Below, in pieces: positions 16,101 to 22,915 of a stretch of DNA of 22,938 nt. The stretch lies in the IMG/VR virus record IMGVR_UViG_3300005914_000111, positions 1-22,938 of that record. One strand, 5' to 3'. The notes under the pieces are model-generated. The model searched no databases. It saw only the letters and a program-made list of their open reading frames with translations, and had not been told where the DNA came from. The position numbers and the translations under genes were made by a program. The stretch's first letter is position 1. Each line of letters starts with the position of its first letter. Origin of the DNA: a virus.

Positions 16101-19100
16101 TATCTCTCATTGTGTATCTGCTATTATCTTCAGCTCTTACTAATACTTCATCTGTATTTAAAGTATAACTTGGTATAGTTAATGTAGCTAATAGTAAATG
16201 TCCATCTAAATTTCCTGGCTCTAATGGATTGATAGCACTAGCACCTTTTAATATTTTTAAATCGCCTTGTCTAGTGATGAAAACTTTATCTATTCTATTT
16301 AAGAAAAATTCAAAGTCTGTTGTTATATCTGAATTGAATTGTGGTATATCAATAGTTGATCCACCTGTTCCATCAAAACTTCTATCGTTATTACCTGAAT
16401 TTATTGTACTAGCATCATCTACTCTAGGTCTATAATCTAAACAATCTCTTAATTGAAATTTACTACCTGTTGTATCTGAATTATAACTTGGAATATCTTC
16501 ATAGTCAATTACCCCAGCATAAGAATCAACATCAAAATAATCTCCTGATCCATGTGAGAAGAAATCAAAGTTAACAAGTAATCTACCTGTTGGTCTAATC
16601 GCACCAGGTTTTAATTTTAATCTTCCTATGTCATAGAAATTATCTCTTTGTCCATTATCTAAATTAAATCTATTTGTAATATCTGTATGTGAAGTTGTAG
16701 CAACTGTTCCAAAAGCAGGTGACATATAAACATTATTGATTTTGAAAATATCAGCTTTACCTAAACCAATTGTACCACTTTCAATAGTTGCTTGAGTTGA
16801 AATAGCAACTGTTGAGCCACTGTTTAAAGCTTTTGTTTTTGAACCAGCAACCGTTCTTACTATTGTTGCTAAAATCTTTAATTTATGTCCTTGAAAATTA
16901 GCACCTAAATCTACTGTTAGTGTTTTACCTGTTGGTGAACCACCTAATGTAAAGATAGAATCACCTTCGTGGTTATTTCCACCTAAATTTAATACATCTC
17001 CAACTGCGCCAGTTCCACCAGCGCCAGTTGTCATAACTGTAGCAGTAAAATCATCACTTGCGAAAGAAGCAAATGTTTCATTTGTACCTGCAGTAATTGT
17101 GACATCACCATTTGATGATAATGTACCTGTGAAGTTTCTTCTAACATTAAAGTTAGTATCTGTTGCATCACTGTTTGCAGTTGTTTTTAAAGTTTTAATT
17201 GTGACATGAGGTAAGTCAAATATTGAAATATTGTTTTCAGGATTTGTAAGTTTTGCTCTTTTAACTGTTAATACTGAAGCTGTAGTGACATCACTACCAC
17301 CTACATTAGCTGTTAATTCTAATTCTGTTTGAGATACAATATACTTAACTATACCGGATACTGTTCCGTTTGCGTTATTTGTAAATGAAACTGTATCTCC
17401 TATTTTCAAATCTGTTGTAAAGTTTGTACCTTTACCAAATACAGTTGCATCACTATTTGCTACTGTGACATTACCTGTAATTGTAGTATTTGATCCGTAT
17501 GTACTTGTTGTGTCAGCATCTGCTGTGTATGTTGGAGAACCAGCCATACCAATTTGTTTAACAGAGTTTATATCTCTTGTTTTAACTCCATTGAATCCTA
17601 AAGTATCAGCTTGAATTGTTCCTGTCGCAGAAGAAGTAGCACCTGATATAACTTCACTAGCACTAAATGTACCTGAAACATTTGATAGTACAACTACTGT
17701 GTGAGAGGCTGTAGGATTACCTGACTGTGCTGTGACATTTAATGATGTTGTACCATCACTATCAAATAATTCAAAAGTATTTGTTGTAGTGTTTCTTACA
17801 ACACAAACTCTTGCGCCTGAGTTAACCGTACTATTTACAGAATATGTTCCACCTGTTAGAGTAATTTGTTGACCATCTCTAAATCCGTGAGAAGATAAAG
17901 TTGCAACAGAAGGATTGGCAGCTGTAATCGCTATCGCTGCTGATTTAGTAGCAGTGACACTTTGAACAGTACCAGTTGCACCTGAAGTAGCACCTGATAC
18001 AACTTCACCTGTTGAAAATGAAGCAGATGTTGTTAAGTTTAGATGAGTAAACATTTCAATATCAAATAAGTAGTGTCTGTATATTGAAGATGTTGCGTTT
18101 ATATCACTTGATTCAGTTGCTGATACAGTTTCAAAACCACGAGATTTAGCACGACCAATTTGTGGTACAGTTGTACCCACAGTTGATTGTTGCGTTCCTC
18201 TAACAGCTGTTTTTGTATCAAATAAATTAACTGTTTTAAAAGCTTCTACATCACCAGAAACAAACCCTACATCTGGTTGTCCATAAACATTGTTTACATT
18301 AATAAAGTTTTTTACATTAAATCTTGTTTTATGATTATTAGCTGTTTCAAAATCTCTAGCTTTTTCTACATCAACAAAAGTTGTTCCAATTCTTTCAGAT
18401 TCATAACCTTTTACATAAGCTTTAAATGGAGATACTCCAAGAGCAAGTTTAGTAGCTAAACCACCATTACCACCTGTATAGATACCTCTGTTATTACCTG
18501 ACGATAAATGTTCTCTAACATCAAAGTCTGGATTAGTTAAAACATAATCACCTGATTCGTCAAATGTTCTACGAGCAAGTGTATCTTCTAATACAGCATA
18601 TTCAGTGCTTCTAACAATAGATTTTGTAATTCCTTCTTCTACTCTAGCAATTTCATAAAAATTTTCATCTTCTGTTGAAGCCAAAGTTTTTTTAGCAAGT
18701 GATAGTAATATCTTAAATCTGTGTGCGCCTGGAGCATTTGCGTTTGATGAACCAGCTGCGTTATCATTTAATGTTGCATCATCATTAGGTGTCACAAAAC
18801 TTTCTGTGACTGTAAAACCTACTCTATATGATGGTGTGTTTGTGTACTTGTCTAATACTAAACTTCCAGTATCTATTTGTACAAAAAAACCATTAATGTA
18901 ATATACACCTGTTTCAATAGCTGCAGCTGAACCTGTATGTGTAGTTGCTACAACTGCTGATAATGAAACACTATCACTATTTGTTCCTGTGATTGTTTCA
19001 CCATCTGAAAATACTAAATCTGTATTGTTTGTTCCAGTCTTATTATATTTTACATAAAGAGTATCTGGGTCAGTACCATCGGTTGCTTCTGTTGAAACAA

Positions 19101-19422
19101 TTTTTGCTACTACACCTGAAGTACCACCTGTGATAGTTGTACCCGTTGTAAATTGTGCTAATGTGTTTGAACCTGCAATACTTGTTAACTTAACAGATGT
19201 GTACTCTGTGTCAATAGATACTTGACCAGGGATAATCATTGCTCCTTTTTTGAACAGATGATCGCCAACTCTCTCAATTTGGTTTTGTAATAGTGTTTGT
19301 GACTGTGTTAATTCTCTCGCTTGAACTGCAAATGACGGTCTAAAAAGTATTCTGTGAAACTTTTTTGACTCTGTAAAGTCATCATAATAAGGCGAGAGGT
19401 TAAAGTCTGTTGGACTTGGCAT
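13153..19422 (-). CDS. Giant DUF4815-like virion/baseplate protein
   Basis: A 2089-aa protein, the largest gene here. It opens with SPTDFNLSPYYDDFTESKKFHRILFRPSFAVQARELTQSQTLLQNQIERVGDHLFKKGAMIIPGQV, the DUF4815 hallmark of marine T4-like structural proteins. The same family is seen again around residue 1100 (YTMRDIGSLENRIKNIEYYTQLSLLE) and near 1520 (GGGGDPLAQSFIIDDTDGVYITSLDAFF). Repeat-like inserts sit between: EVVSGATSGATGTV (~475) and EVISGATSSATGTI (~590). A DGST..ISGTTLT module lies near residue 1890-1950. It follows gp8 by 11 nt with an AGAGGGA ribosome-binding site. It occupies the place of T4 baseplate genes after 8, so a baseplate wedge or periphery role is likely. Equivalence to gp7 or gp10 is not established. 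Confidence 0.87.
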   Translation of the reverse strand: MPSPTDFNLSPYYDDFTESKKFHRILFRPSFAVQARELTQSQTLLQNQIERVGDHLFKKGAMIIPGQVSIDTEYTSVKLTSIAGSNTLAQFTTGTTITGGTSGVVAKIVSTEATDGTDPDTLYVKYNKTGTNNTDLVFSDGETITGTNSDSVSLSAVVATTHTGSAAAIETGVYYINGFFVQIDTGSLVLDKYTNTPSYRVGFTVTESFVTPNDDATLNDNAAGSSNANAPGAHRFKILLSLAKKTLASTEDENFYEIARVEEGITKSIVRSTEYAVLEDTLARRTFDESGDYVLTNPDFDVREHLSSGNNRGIYTGGNGGLATKLALGVSPFKAYVKGYESERIGTTFVDVEKARDFETANNHKTRFNVKNFINVNNVYGQPDVGFVSGDVEAFKTVNLFDTKTAVRGTQQSTVGTTVPQIGRAKSRGFETVSATESSDINATSSIYRHYLFDIEMFTHLNLTTSASFSTGEVVSGATSGATGTVQSVTATKSAAIAITAANPSVATLSSHGFRDGQQITLTGGTYSVNSTVNSGARVCVVRNTTTNTFELFDSDGTTSLNVTAQSGNPTASHTVVVLSNVSGTFSASEVISGATSSATGTIQADTLGFNGVKTRDINSVKQIGMAGSPTYTADADTTSTYGSNTTITGNVTVANSDATVFGKGTNFTTDLKIGDTVSFTNNANGTVSGIVKYIVSQTELELTANVGGSDVTTASVLTVKRAKLTNPENNISIFDLPHVTIKTLKTTANSDATDTNFNVRRNFTGTLSSNGDVTITAGTNETFASFASDDFTATVMTTGAGGTGAVGDVLNLGGNNHEGDSIFTLGGSPTGKTLTVDLGANFQGHKLKILATIVRTVAGSKTKALNSGSTVAISTQATIESGTIGLGKADIFKINNVYMSPAFGTVATTSHTDITNRFNLDNGQRDNFYDIGRLKLKPGAIRPTGRLLVNFDFFSHGSGDYFDVDSYAGVIDYEDIPSYNSDTTGSKFQLRDCLDYRPRVDDASTINSGNNDRSFDGTGGSTIDIPQFNSDITTDFEFFLNRIDKVFITRQGDLKILKGASAINPLEPGNLDGHLLLATLTIPSYTLNTDEVLVRAEDNSRYTMRDIGSLENRIKNIEYYTQLSLLEADAQSLQIQDENGFDRFKNGFVVDNFTGHNVGDVGNNDYKLSIDRARGEARTPFSEDVIEMEEVDDDLTSILAADRTAANYAKTGDLITLPYTEATYLEQPYATKTENLNPFLVFNWIGNVELDPPVDEWKETRVAPELVVNLNGTFDNLARELGLSNTSQELPVGTEWNEWQDQWSGNPRSSNSWQGNSLVQTTSRDVVQTRAGIRTTIVPQSVRQSLGARVMSVNFIPFIRSRTITFEGYGLRPNTKVYGYFDNIVITAYITPDGGSLGGNLITDTNGYVKGSFAIPDPNNTSNPKWRTGKRIFRLTSSSTNSEDRTNVATSAEGDYSAKGLLETTQEAIVATREASIQRTSVTSSQTTTRTASRVVAVRQPQNNNRGGGGDPLAQSFIIDDTDGVYITSLDAFFATKSDTIPVRAEIRNMINGYPGQKVIPFAQKYLNPGSVNTSTDGSTATTFTFNSPVYLQEGIEYCIVLYSDSTDYTAYIARLGEKALDTNRTVSKQPSSGVLFKSANYRTWTPEQMEDMKFKLKKAVFDTTTSGTLTLANATLPVKTLDTNSLRTFNGTGIIRVFHKNHGMHSITDNVIIAGIPAGTYNGIAHSAINGTYTSISNITLDSYDITTAGTANATGDVGGTAVTATQNRLYDVLQPQIGHIVQPATALTATLRTTTGRSVHGSETAFSLQATSAAENIVIGDNYYFDNPKLVASDINQTNEMSGSKSIVMNFVMSSTNANLSPVIDLKRINAFAITNRLNNPTISSTSTFTGDGSTVAFTLSGTPSSVHILSIKKDGKKLQPVDDFTVSGTTLTMGVAPASGSKVIAKITNTVDYEDDTAIEGGSSSGSYITKPINLANASTALDVRLAASVRSSSSIKCFFRLSGGEETRRIEDIEFTPFNIDGTSDVTVDPSNGDVVLDVDFKDYKFSKKDLPEFTSFQIKIVINGTVSSLPARLKDFRTIALAL
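13567..13752 (-). repeat. Beta-module copy within the 2089-aa protein
   Basis: About 62 residues: TFTGDGSTVAFTLSG, a divergent centre (IKKDGKKLQPVDDF) and TVSGTTLTMGVAPASGSKVIAKIT. It matches the modules at 21251-21454, 21455-21670 and 11774-12016 at the GDGST, D(Y/F) and SGTTLT..AP positions. Confidence 0.75.
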
Positions 19423-19433
19423 TTATTTTCCCT

Positions 19434-20894
19434 CTAAAATTCAATTATTAATTTAACATTCTCAGTTTGATCTGAAGCTCTTGTAATTGGTGCTCTATTT
19501 TCTACATATAAAACATCACCAACATCAGCGTCTAACTCACCAGCACTATATCCACTTGTAAATGCTATACTATCTACCGTTGTTGATGAAGTTGATGGTG
19601 TAGCTGTAGCACTTGAACTTTGTCCTGTGATAGTATTAGTACCAGAAAACGCTGTTTGATTACCGTTAGTATCAACACCTTCATCATTAAATCTTGTTTG
19701 TATGTAATAAAGAATATTGTTTGAACTATCCCATTCTACAACTTTACCGACTGCGCCAGTAGTTGCTTGATTAATTTCTTCATCTGCTGTAAAAGTACCA
19801 GATGGACTTGTCACTAAAACTGCTTTTGTACCTCTTAAAGTAGTTGCCGATGCGGGCGAACCACCTGACTTAGGGTCTCTCATTAAAGCAACTCGTCTAA
19901 AATCATTTGCAGTTGTAAAGTCACCAGAGTTTGCTGCTTCAGTAGCTTCAAAGTTAGTGTTCAACATTACAAAATACCCACCTAATTCTTGTACTGCATT
20001 AAATCCATGTCCGCCTCTTGGCTCAACAATACAATCTAATTCTGTACCTGATAAACTTGTTGCACCAGCAGCCACAATATCTGCAACTCTAATATATCCA
20101 AAAGTGTATCCTGAACCTGCGTTTGTGACTGTCACAGATGTGACTGCACCACCAGAAACAACACAAGTCACTACTCCACCTGTACCATCTCCTCTAATTG
20201 CTATACTAGTGTGCGTACCATTAGTACCACTTGCACCAGCAGTTTTAATTTTTACAACATTTATTGCTCCAGCAGTAGCTGCTGAACTAACTGTTGAATC
20301 AGTTGCAACTGCCATAAAGTCTGTTGATAAAAAGTTTGCTGCTTGAGCCGCTGATAGTGAATACATATATTTCCATTTGTATCCATCTCCAGTTGATAAA
20401 ATAGATGTAGATGTTCCAGTAGGTTCTACTGTTGAATTAGCATTACTATTGTTATCTAAACATTTGTAAACATGGTTTGCACTTGATAGTACATAATAAG
20501 TAGCGTCAAATAAAGTAGTCGCACCACTATTTGCTGCTTGTACTGAAGTACCACCTGTTATTCTATTACCATAGTCGTGTCTGTAATAATCGTAAACTGT
20601 ACCTGTTGCCCAATTTCTTCTTGGTATAACATATGAAATATCTGAACTAGAAATTTTCTTAGCCGCCAACATATCATCAAAATAAAAGAACTCATCTTGT
20701 ATTGAATCTACTGGTGTTAGAGGAGCTGAATCTGAACCCTCATTTGTTGTTCTACTATCACCTCTAGTTGATGTAGCAAACGCTTGAGGTCTACCAATAC
20801 CCATGTAATACACATTTGCTCCAGATTCAGTAAAAGACTCTGTAAACTGTTCTGCGTTGTGTATTCTAAATTTATTTGTTATTATTGCTGGCAT
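19434..20894 (-). CDS. 8: Baseplate wedge protein gp8 (enlarged)
   Basis: A baseplate wedge subunit of 486 aa, against 334 in T4. T4 gp8 landmarks are present: IITNKFRIHNAEQF (T4 IVTSKFRTEKMLNF), YMGIGRPQ, DDMLAAKKI..ISYVIPRRNWATGTVYD (T4 LDAVIPRRDW), HVYKCLD, VEPTG and STGDGYKWKYMYSLS (T4 EPGDGYVWEYLFEI). The end is LYVENRAPITRASDQTENVKLIIEF (T4 IYMENRPPIIMAMDQTEEINILFTF). The extra length lies between about residues 205 and 460 and includes a VSGGAVTSVTVTNAGSGY module and two 'E.I..A/SSxA.g.V' units (EEINQATTGAVGKVVEW and NTITGQSSSATATPS). An exact late promoter and an AAGGA site precede it. It starts the baseplate operon with the DUF4815-like gene. Confidence 0.93.
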   Translation of the reverse strand: MPAIITNKFRIHNAEQFTESFTESGANVYYMGIGRPQAFATSTRGDSRTTNEGSDSAPLTPVDSIQDEFFYFDDMLAAKKISSSDISYVIPRRNWATGTVYDYYRHDYGNRITGGTSVQAANSGATTLFDATYYVLSSANHVYKCLDNNSNANSTVEPTGTSTSILSTGDGYKWKYMYSLSAAQAANFLSTDFMAVATDSTVSSAATAGAINVVKIKTAGASGTNGTHTSIAIRGDGTGGVVTCVVSGGAVTSVTVTNAGSGYTFGYIRVADIVAAGATSLSGTELDCIVEPRGGHGFNAVQELGGYFVMLNTNFEATEAANSGDFTTANDFRRVALMRDPKSGGSPASATTLRGTKAVLVTSPSGTFTADEEINQATTGAVGKVVEWDSSNNILYYIQTRFNDEGVDTNGNQTAFSGTNTITGQSSSATATPSTSSTTVDSIAFTSGYSAGELDADVGDVLYVENRAPITRASDQTENVKLIIEF

Positions 20895-20910
20895 TTTATT
20901 TCCTTATCAA

Positions 20911-20918
20911 TATTTATA
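20911..20918 (-). promoter_or_regulatory. T4-type late promoter (TATAAATA) for gp8
   Basis: Exact octamer on the minus strand, 16 nt upstream of the gp8 ATG. Leader AAGGAAATAAA supplies the ribosome-binding site. Confidence 0.7.
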
Positions 20919-20953
20919 ATCGTTTTTGTTATGGTTTCGTAGGCCATACTAAA

Positions 20954-21022
20954 TTACTTAAATTTACTGCTATCAGCAGTAAATTGGATTCTTACTCCAT
21001 CTACTAGTTTGTATCTTGGCAT
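20954..21022 (-). CDS. 22-aa mini-ORF with own promoter and ribosome-binding site
   Basis: It encodes MPRYKLVDGVRI followed by QFTADSSKFK and a TAA stop. The start has an AAGGAG site 10 nt upstream and an exact late octamer (21048-21055). The opening matches the 'M.rYK..dGvR.q.Ta.EE' start of small (about 40-60 aa) proteins common in phage tail regions. In those, the residues after 'Ta' run into an acidic Ala/Glu helix, which is missing here. The last third falls in a perfect 11-bp inverted repeat. It is either a truncated relative or a genuine mini-protein; I cannot decide from sequence alone. Confidence 0.5.
   Translation of the reverse strand: MPRYKLVDGVRIQFTADSSKFK
20961..20985. repeat. 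Perfect 11-bp inverted repeat with 3-nt loop
   Basis: Arms AATTTACTGCT (20961-20971) and AGCAGTAAATT (20975-20985), loop ATC. It lies inside the 3' end of the 22-aa mini-ORF. No T-run follows on the minus strand, so it is not a standard terminator. An RNA hairpin that pauses or protects the transcript is possible. Confidence 0.8.
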
Positions 21023-21047
21023 TGTTAAGTTTCTCCTTGTTCTCTTT

Positions 21048-21055
21048 TATTTATA
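21048..21055 (-). promoter_or_regulatory. T4-type late promoter (TATAAATA) for the mini-ORF
   Basis: Exact octamer on the minus strand, 25 nt upstream of the mini-ORF ATG, directly after the stop of the 61-aa gene. With the octamer at 20911-20918 it gives two late promoters within 140 nt upstream of gp8. Confidence 0.68.
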
Positions 21056-21060
21056 ATAGA

Positions 21061-21246
21061 TTACGAAAGACCATACATAGTAATTAAACCATCTATATAG
21101 GTTCCTGTATCTCTAAAAAATCTTATTTTTGTTAAAGCTGCTGGTATTGATGTAGCATTGGCTATTGAAGCATTTTCTATTAGTGGTCTATTAATAACAC
21201 CACCTGTTAAAACATTGTAAGCTAAATTTCTAGTTATTGTACCCAT
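21061..21246 (-). CDS. 61-aa hypothetical protein
   Basis: Not recognised. It reads MGTITRNLAYNVLTGGVINR, then PLIENASIANATSIPAALTK, then IRFFRDTGTYIDGLITMYGLS. It has no charged cluster, signal peptide or transmembrane segment. It starts 1 nt after the stop of the 505-aa fibre-like gene, so it is very likely translated with it. It may be a small virion or fibre accessory protein. The ribosome-binding site is weak. Confidence 0.65.
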   Translation of the reverse strand: MGTITRNLAYNVLTGGVINRPLIENASIANATSIPAALTKIRFFRDTGTYIDGLITMYGLS

Positions 21247-21247
21247 A

Positions 21248-22765
21248 TTAGTTTAACCTTAATAATCTTATGCTGATCTCAGCAGATGCTGCTGGAGCAG
21301 TCACAAATGTTAGAGTTGTGCCTGAAACTGAATAGTCATCTGTAGGTGTCATTAATACACCATTGACTGTTGTTATTAAATCATTGACTGTTCTACCAGA
21401 TGCGATTGTAAATCCTACTGTTGATCCATCACCTGTTGCTGCTGTATTAGTATATGTAGCAGAACCTGATAAAGGTAAATATCTAATTGAAATTTTATTA
21501 CCTGCGCCTGGCGCAGCAGCAAATGTTAATGTAGTACCTGAAATTGTATAGTCAGTAGTAGGAACAAATATTAATCCGTTTACTGTCACAATTACATCAT
21601 TAACTGCTCTACCAGCTGAAATAGTTGTTGTAGCTGTAGAACCATCTCCTGTAGCAGTACCGTTTGAATATGTTAAAGCACCATTTGAAAATCCACCAAC
21701 GACTTGTATAACATGACCCATGTATGCGTGGCTAGAACATTGATAGTATAATGTTAAAGGTGTATCTTTATCAATAACTATTTGAGTATAAGCACCACCA
21801 CTTCCTGGTGTACCATTTGTAGTGACACCTGTTGTATATGCTTCAGCTTTAGCTGGGTCTTGGTAAAATAATAATGGGTGACCTGAGTTTGTACCGCTTG
21901 CTTGGTCAAATCTATATATACCTGGTGATAATTGTAAAGCTGGACCTTGGTCACCATCTAAAACAAATTTGTTTGATGAACCTGTACCATTATAATAATG
22001 TTCTGCTGCTTGAGCGGCAACTGTCACTACTATGGTTTTTGTAGGTGTAGCTGAAGATGATCTATGAGATATATAACCTACATCTCTAACCACTGCGTTT
22101 GCTTGGTCTAAATCTGTACCACCAGAAAATCCTGTTAATGTAATTGTATTACCAGAAATAGCTGATGTGACTGAACCAGCGAATACTAATGTTTCTCCTA
22201 GAGCAACAGTATCAGTTGATGAATCACTTCCTTCTATTGTAATTATTGAATTAGCTAATTTTGCGTTTGCGATAGAGCCAGCTAATTGACCACTTGTTAT
22301 CGCAGCACTACCTGTTAAGTTTGAAGTAGTTAAACCTGTAATCGTATTATTACCAGCAGCGATAGTTTTATTAGTCAATCCTTGTGTACCTGCTAGTGTT
22401 GCCACCGTTGCGTCAATAGCAAAAGATACTTGATCTGTCGCAACACCAGTTGTTGTAATACCTGTACCACCAGCTAATAATAAAGTGTTGCCAGTTGAAA
22501 TTGTTTGATTTGTCCCACCATCACCGGAAACAATGAAATCTGAATTTGCTGCAGCTGTACCTGGTTTGAATTTACCAGTACCTGAATCAAATACTAATGC
22601 TTGTCCATTAGTTGCGCCTGCTACTGAAAAAGTAATTGTAGTGCCATCACCTAATGCTGTATAAATTTCTGTAAAGTTATCGTTAACTAAATCACCACCA
22701 GCACGAATTGTACTACCTGTACCATCGTTAGCAGTTGTTCCTATATTAATTATTTGTTTGGCCAT
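21248..22765 (-). CDS. 505-aa fibre-like protein with cupredoxin-like and twin C-terminal beta modules
   Basis: It opens with MAKQIINIGTTANDGTGSTIRAGGDLVNDNFTEIYTALG, the standard marine phage fibre start. Beta repeats (LTNKTIAAGNNTITGLTTSNLTGSAAI) follow. Residues about 256-356 resemble a cupredoxin-type domain found in marine virion proteins: YNGTGSSNKFVLDGD, SPGIYRFDQ, SGHPLLFYQ and LYYQCSSHAYMGHVIQVVGG. H296, C343, H346 and M349 are possible copper ligands. Residues 366-437 and 438-505 are two consecutive copies of the GDGST..NG(V/L)..DYxxSGTTLTF module. It overlaps the 55-aa gene upstream by 20 nt; the site before the ATG is GAGAGAAC. Its place before gp8 suggests a baseplate or tail-fibre component. 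Confidence 0.84.
   Translation of the reverse strand: MAKQIINIGTTANDGTGSTIRAGGDLVNDNFTEIYTALGDGTTITFSVAGATNGQALVFDSGTGKFKPGTAAANSDFIVSGDGGTNQTISTGNTLLLAGGTGITTTGVATDQVSFAIDATVATLAGTQGLTNKTIAAGNNTITGLTTSNLTGSAAITSGQLAGSIANAKLANSIITIEGSDSSTDTVALGETLVFAGSVTSAISGNTITLTGFSGGTDLDQANAVVRDVGYISHRSSSATPTKTIVVTVAAQAAEHYYNGTGSSNKFVLDGDQGPALQLSPGIYRFDQASGTNSGHPLLFYQDPAKAEAYTTGVTTNGTPGSGGAYTQIVIDKDTPLTLYYQCSSHAYMGHVIQVVGGFSNGALTYSNGTATGDGSTATTTISAGRAVNDVIVTVNGLIFVPTTDYTISGTTLTFAAAPGAGNKISIRYLPLSGSATYTNTAATGDGSTVGFTIASGRTVNDLITTVNGVLMTPTDDYSVSGTTLTFVTAPAASAEISIRLLRLN
21251..21454 (-). repeat. Beta-module copy B (C-terminal) in the 505-aa fibre-like protein
   Basis: 68 residues from YTNTAATGDGSTVGFTIASG through NGVLMTPTDDYSVSGTTLTF to ISIRLLRLN. 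It is very close to copy A just before it, which implies tandem duplication. Confidence 0.85.
21455..21670 (-). repeat. Beta-module copy A in the 505-aa fibre-like protein
   Basis: 72 residues from YSNGTATGDGSTATTTISAG through NGLIFVPTTDYTISGTTLTF to KISIRYLPLSGSAT. It is aligned without gaps to copy B over the first 63 residues. Confidence 0.85.
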
Positions 22766-22913
22766 TGTTCTCTCTTAATAGTGATATTCTATCATTTGGT
22801 TTAGGGGGTGTCTTAAAAGTAATACTATTATCTTCTAATTTATACTCCTCTTTTGTTAAAACTTTATCATTTATCTTAACAATCAATTTCCTGTTATTAT
22901 TATTTATAATCAT
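22746..22913 (-). CDS. 55-aa single-module protein
   Basis: It reads MIINNNNRKLIVKINDKVLT, then KEEYKLEDNSITFKTPPKPN, then DRISLLRENNGQTNN. The pattern V.IN..VL...(E/D)Y.L....ITF..PP...D.I.L.R matches the second half of the beta module that ends the next gene, in more charged form. The ATG sits 2 nt after a TAA that closes the frame ..ITFDAV. The last 20 nt overlap the start of the 505-aa gene. An exact TATAAATA (22901-22908) lies inside its first codons, so a transcript from there would lack this ATG. No ribosome-binding site is clear. Confidence 0.62.
   Translation of the reverse strand: MIINNNNRKLIVKINDKVLTKEEYKLEDNSITFKTPPKPNDRISLLRENNGQTNN
22901..22908 (-). promoter_or_regulatory. TATAAATA octamer upstream of the 505-aa gene
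   Basis: Exact octamer on the minus strand, but 135 nt from the 505-aa start and inside the 55-aa ORF. The placement is atypical, so it may be chance in AT-rich sequence. Confidence 0.35.
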
Positions 22914-22915
22914 AA

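Noticed and set aside
17634-18008. DNA direct repeat (about 23 bp, at 17634 and 17985) as a recombination or mobile element site
   Set aside because: In-frame and encodes the repeated protein unit SGATSxATG. Explained by a domain repeat within the coding sequence.
19957-20346. Plus-strand open frame of 129 codons
   Set aside because: Antisense to the gp8 insertion; Pro/Val-rich product is the mirror of Gly/Thr-rich codons.
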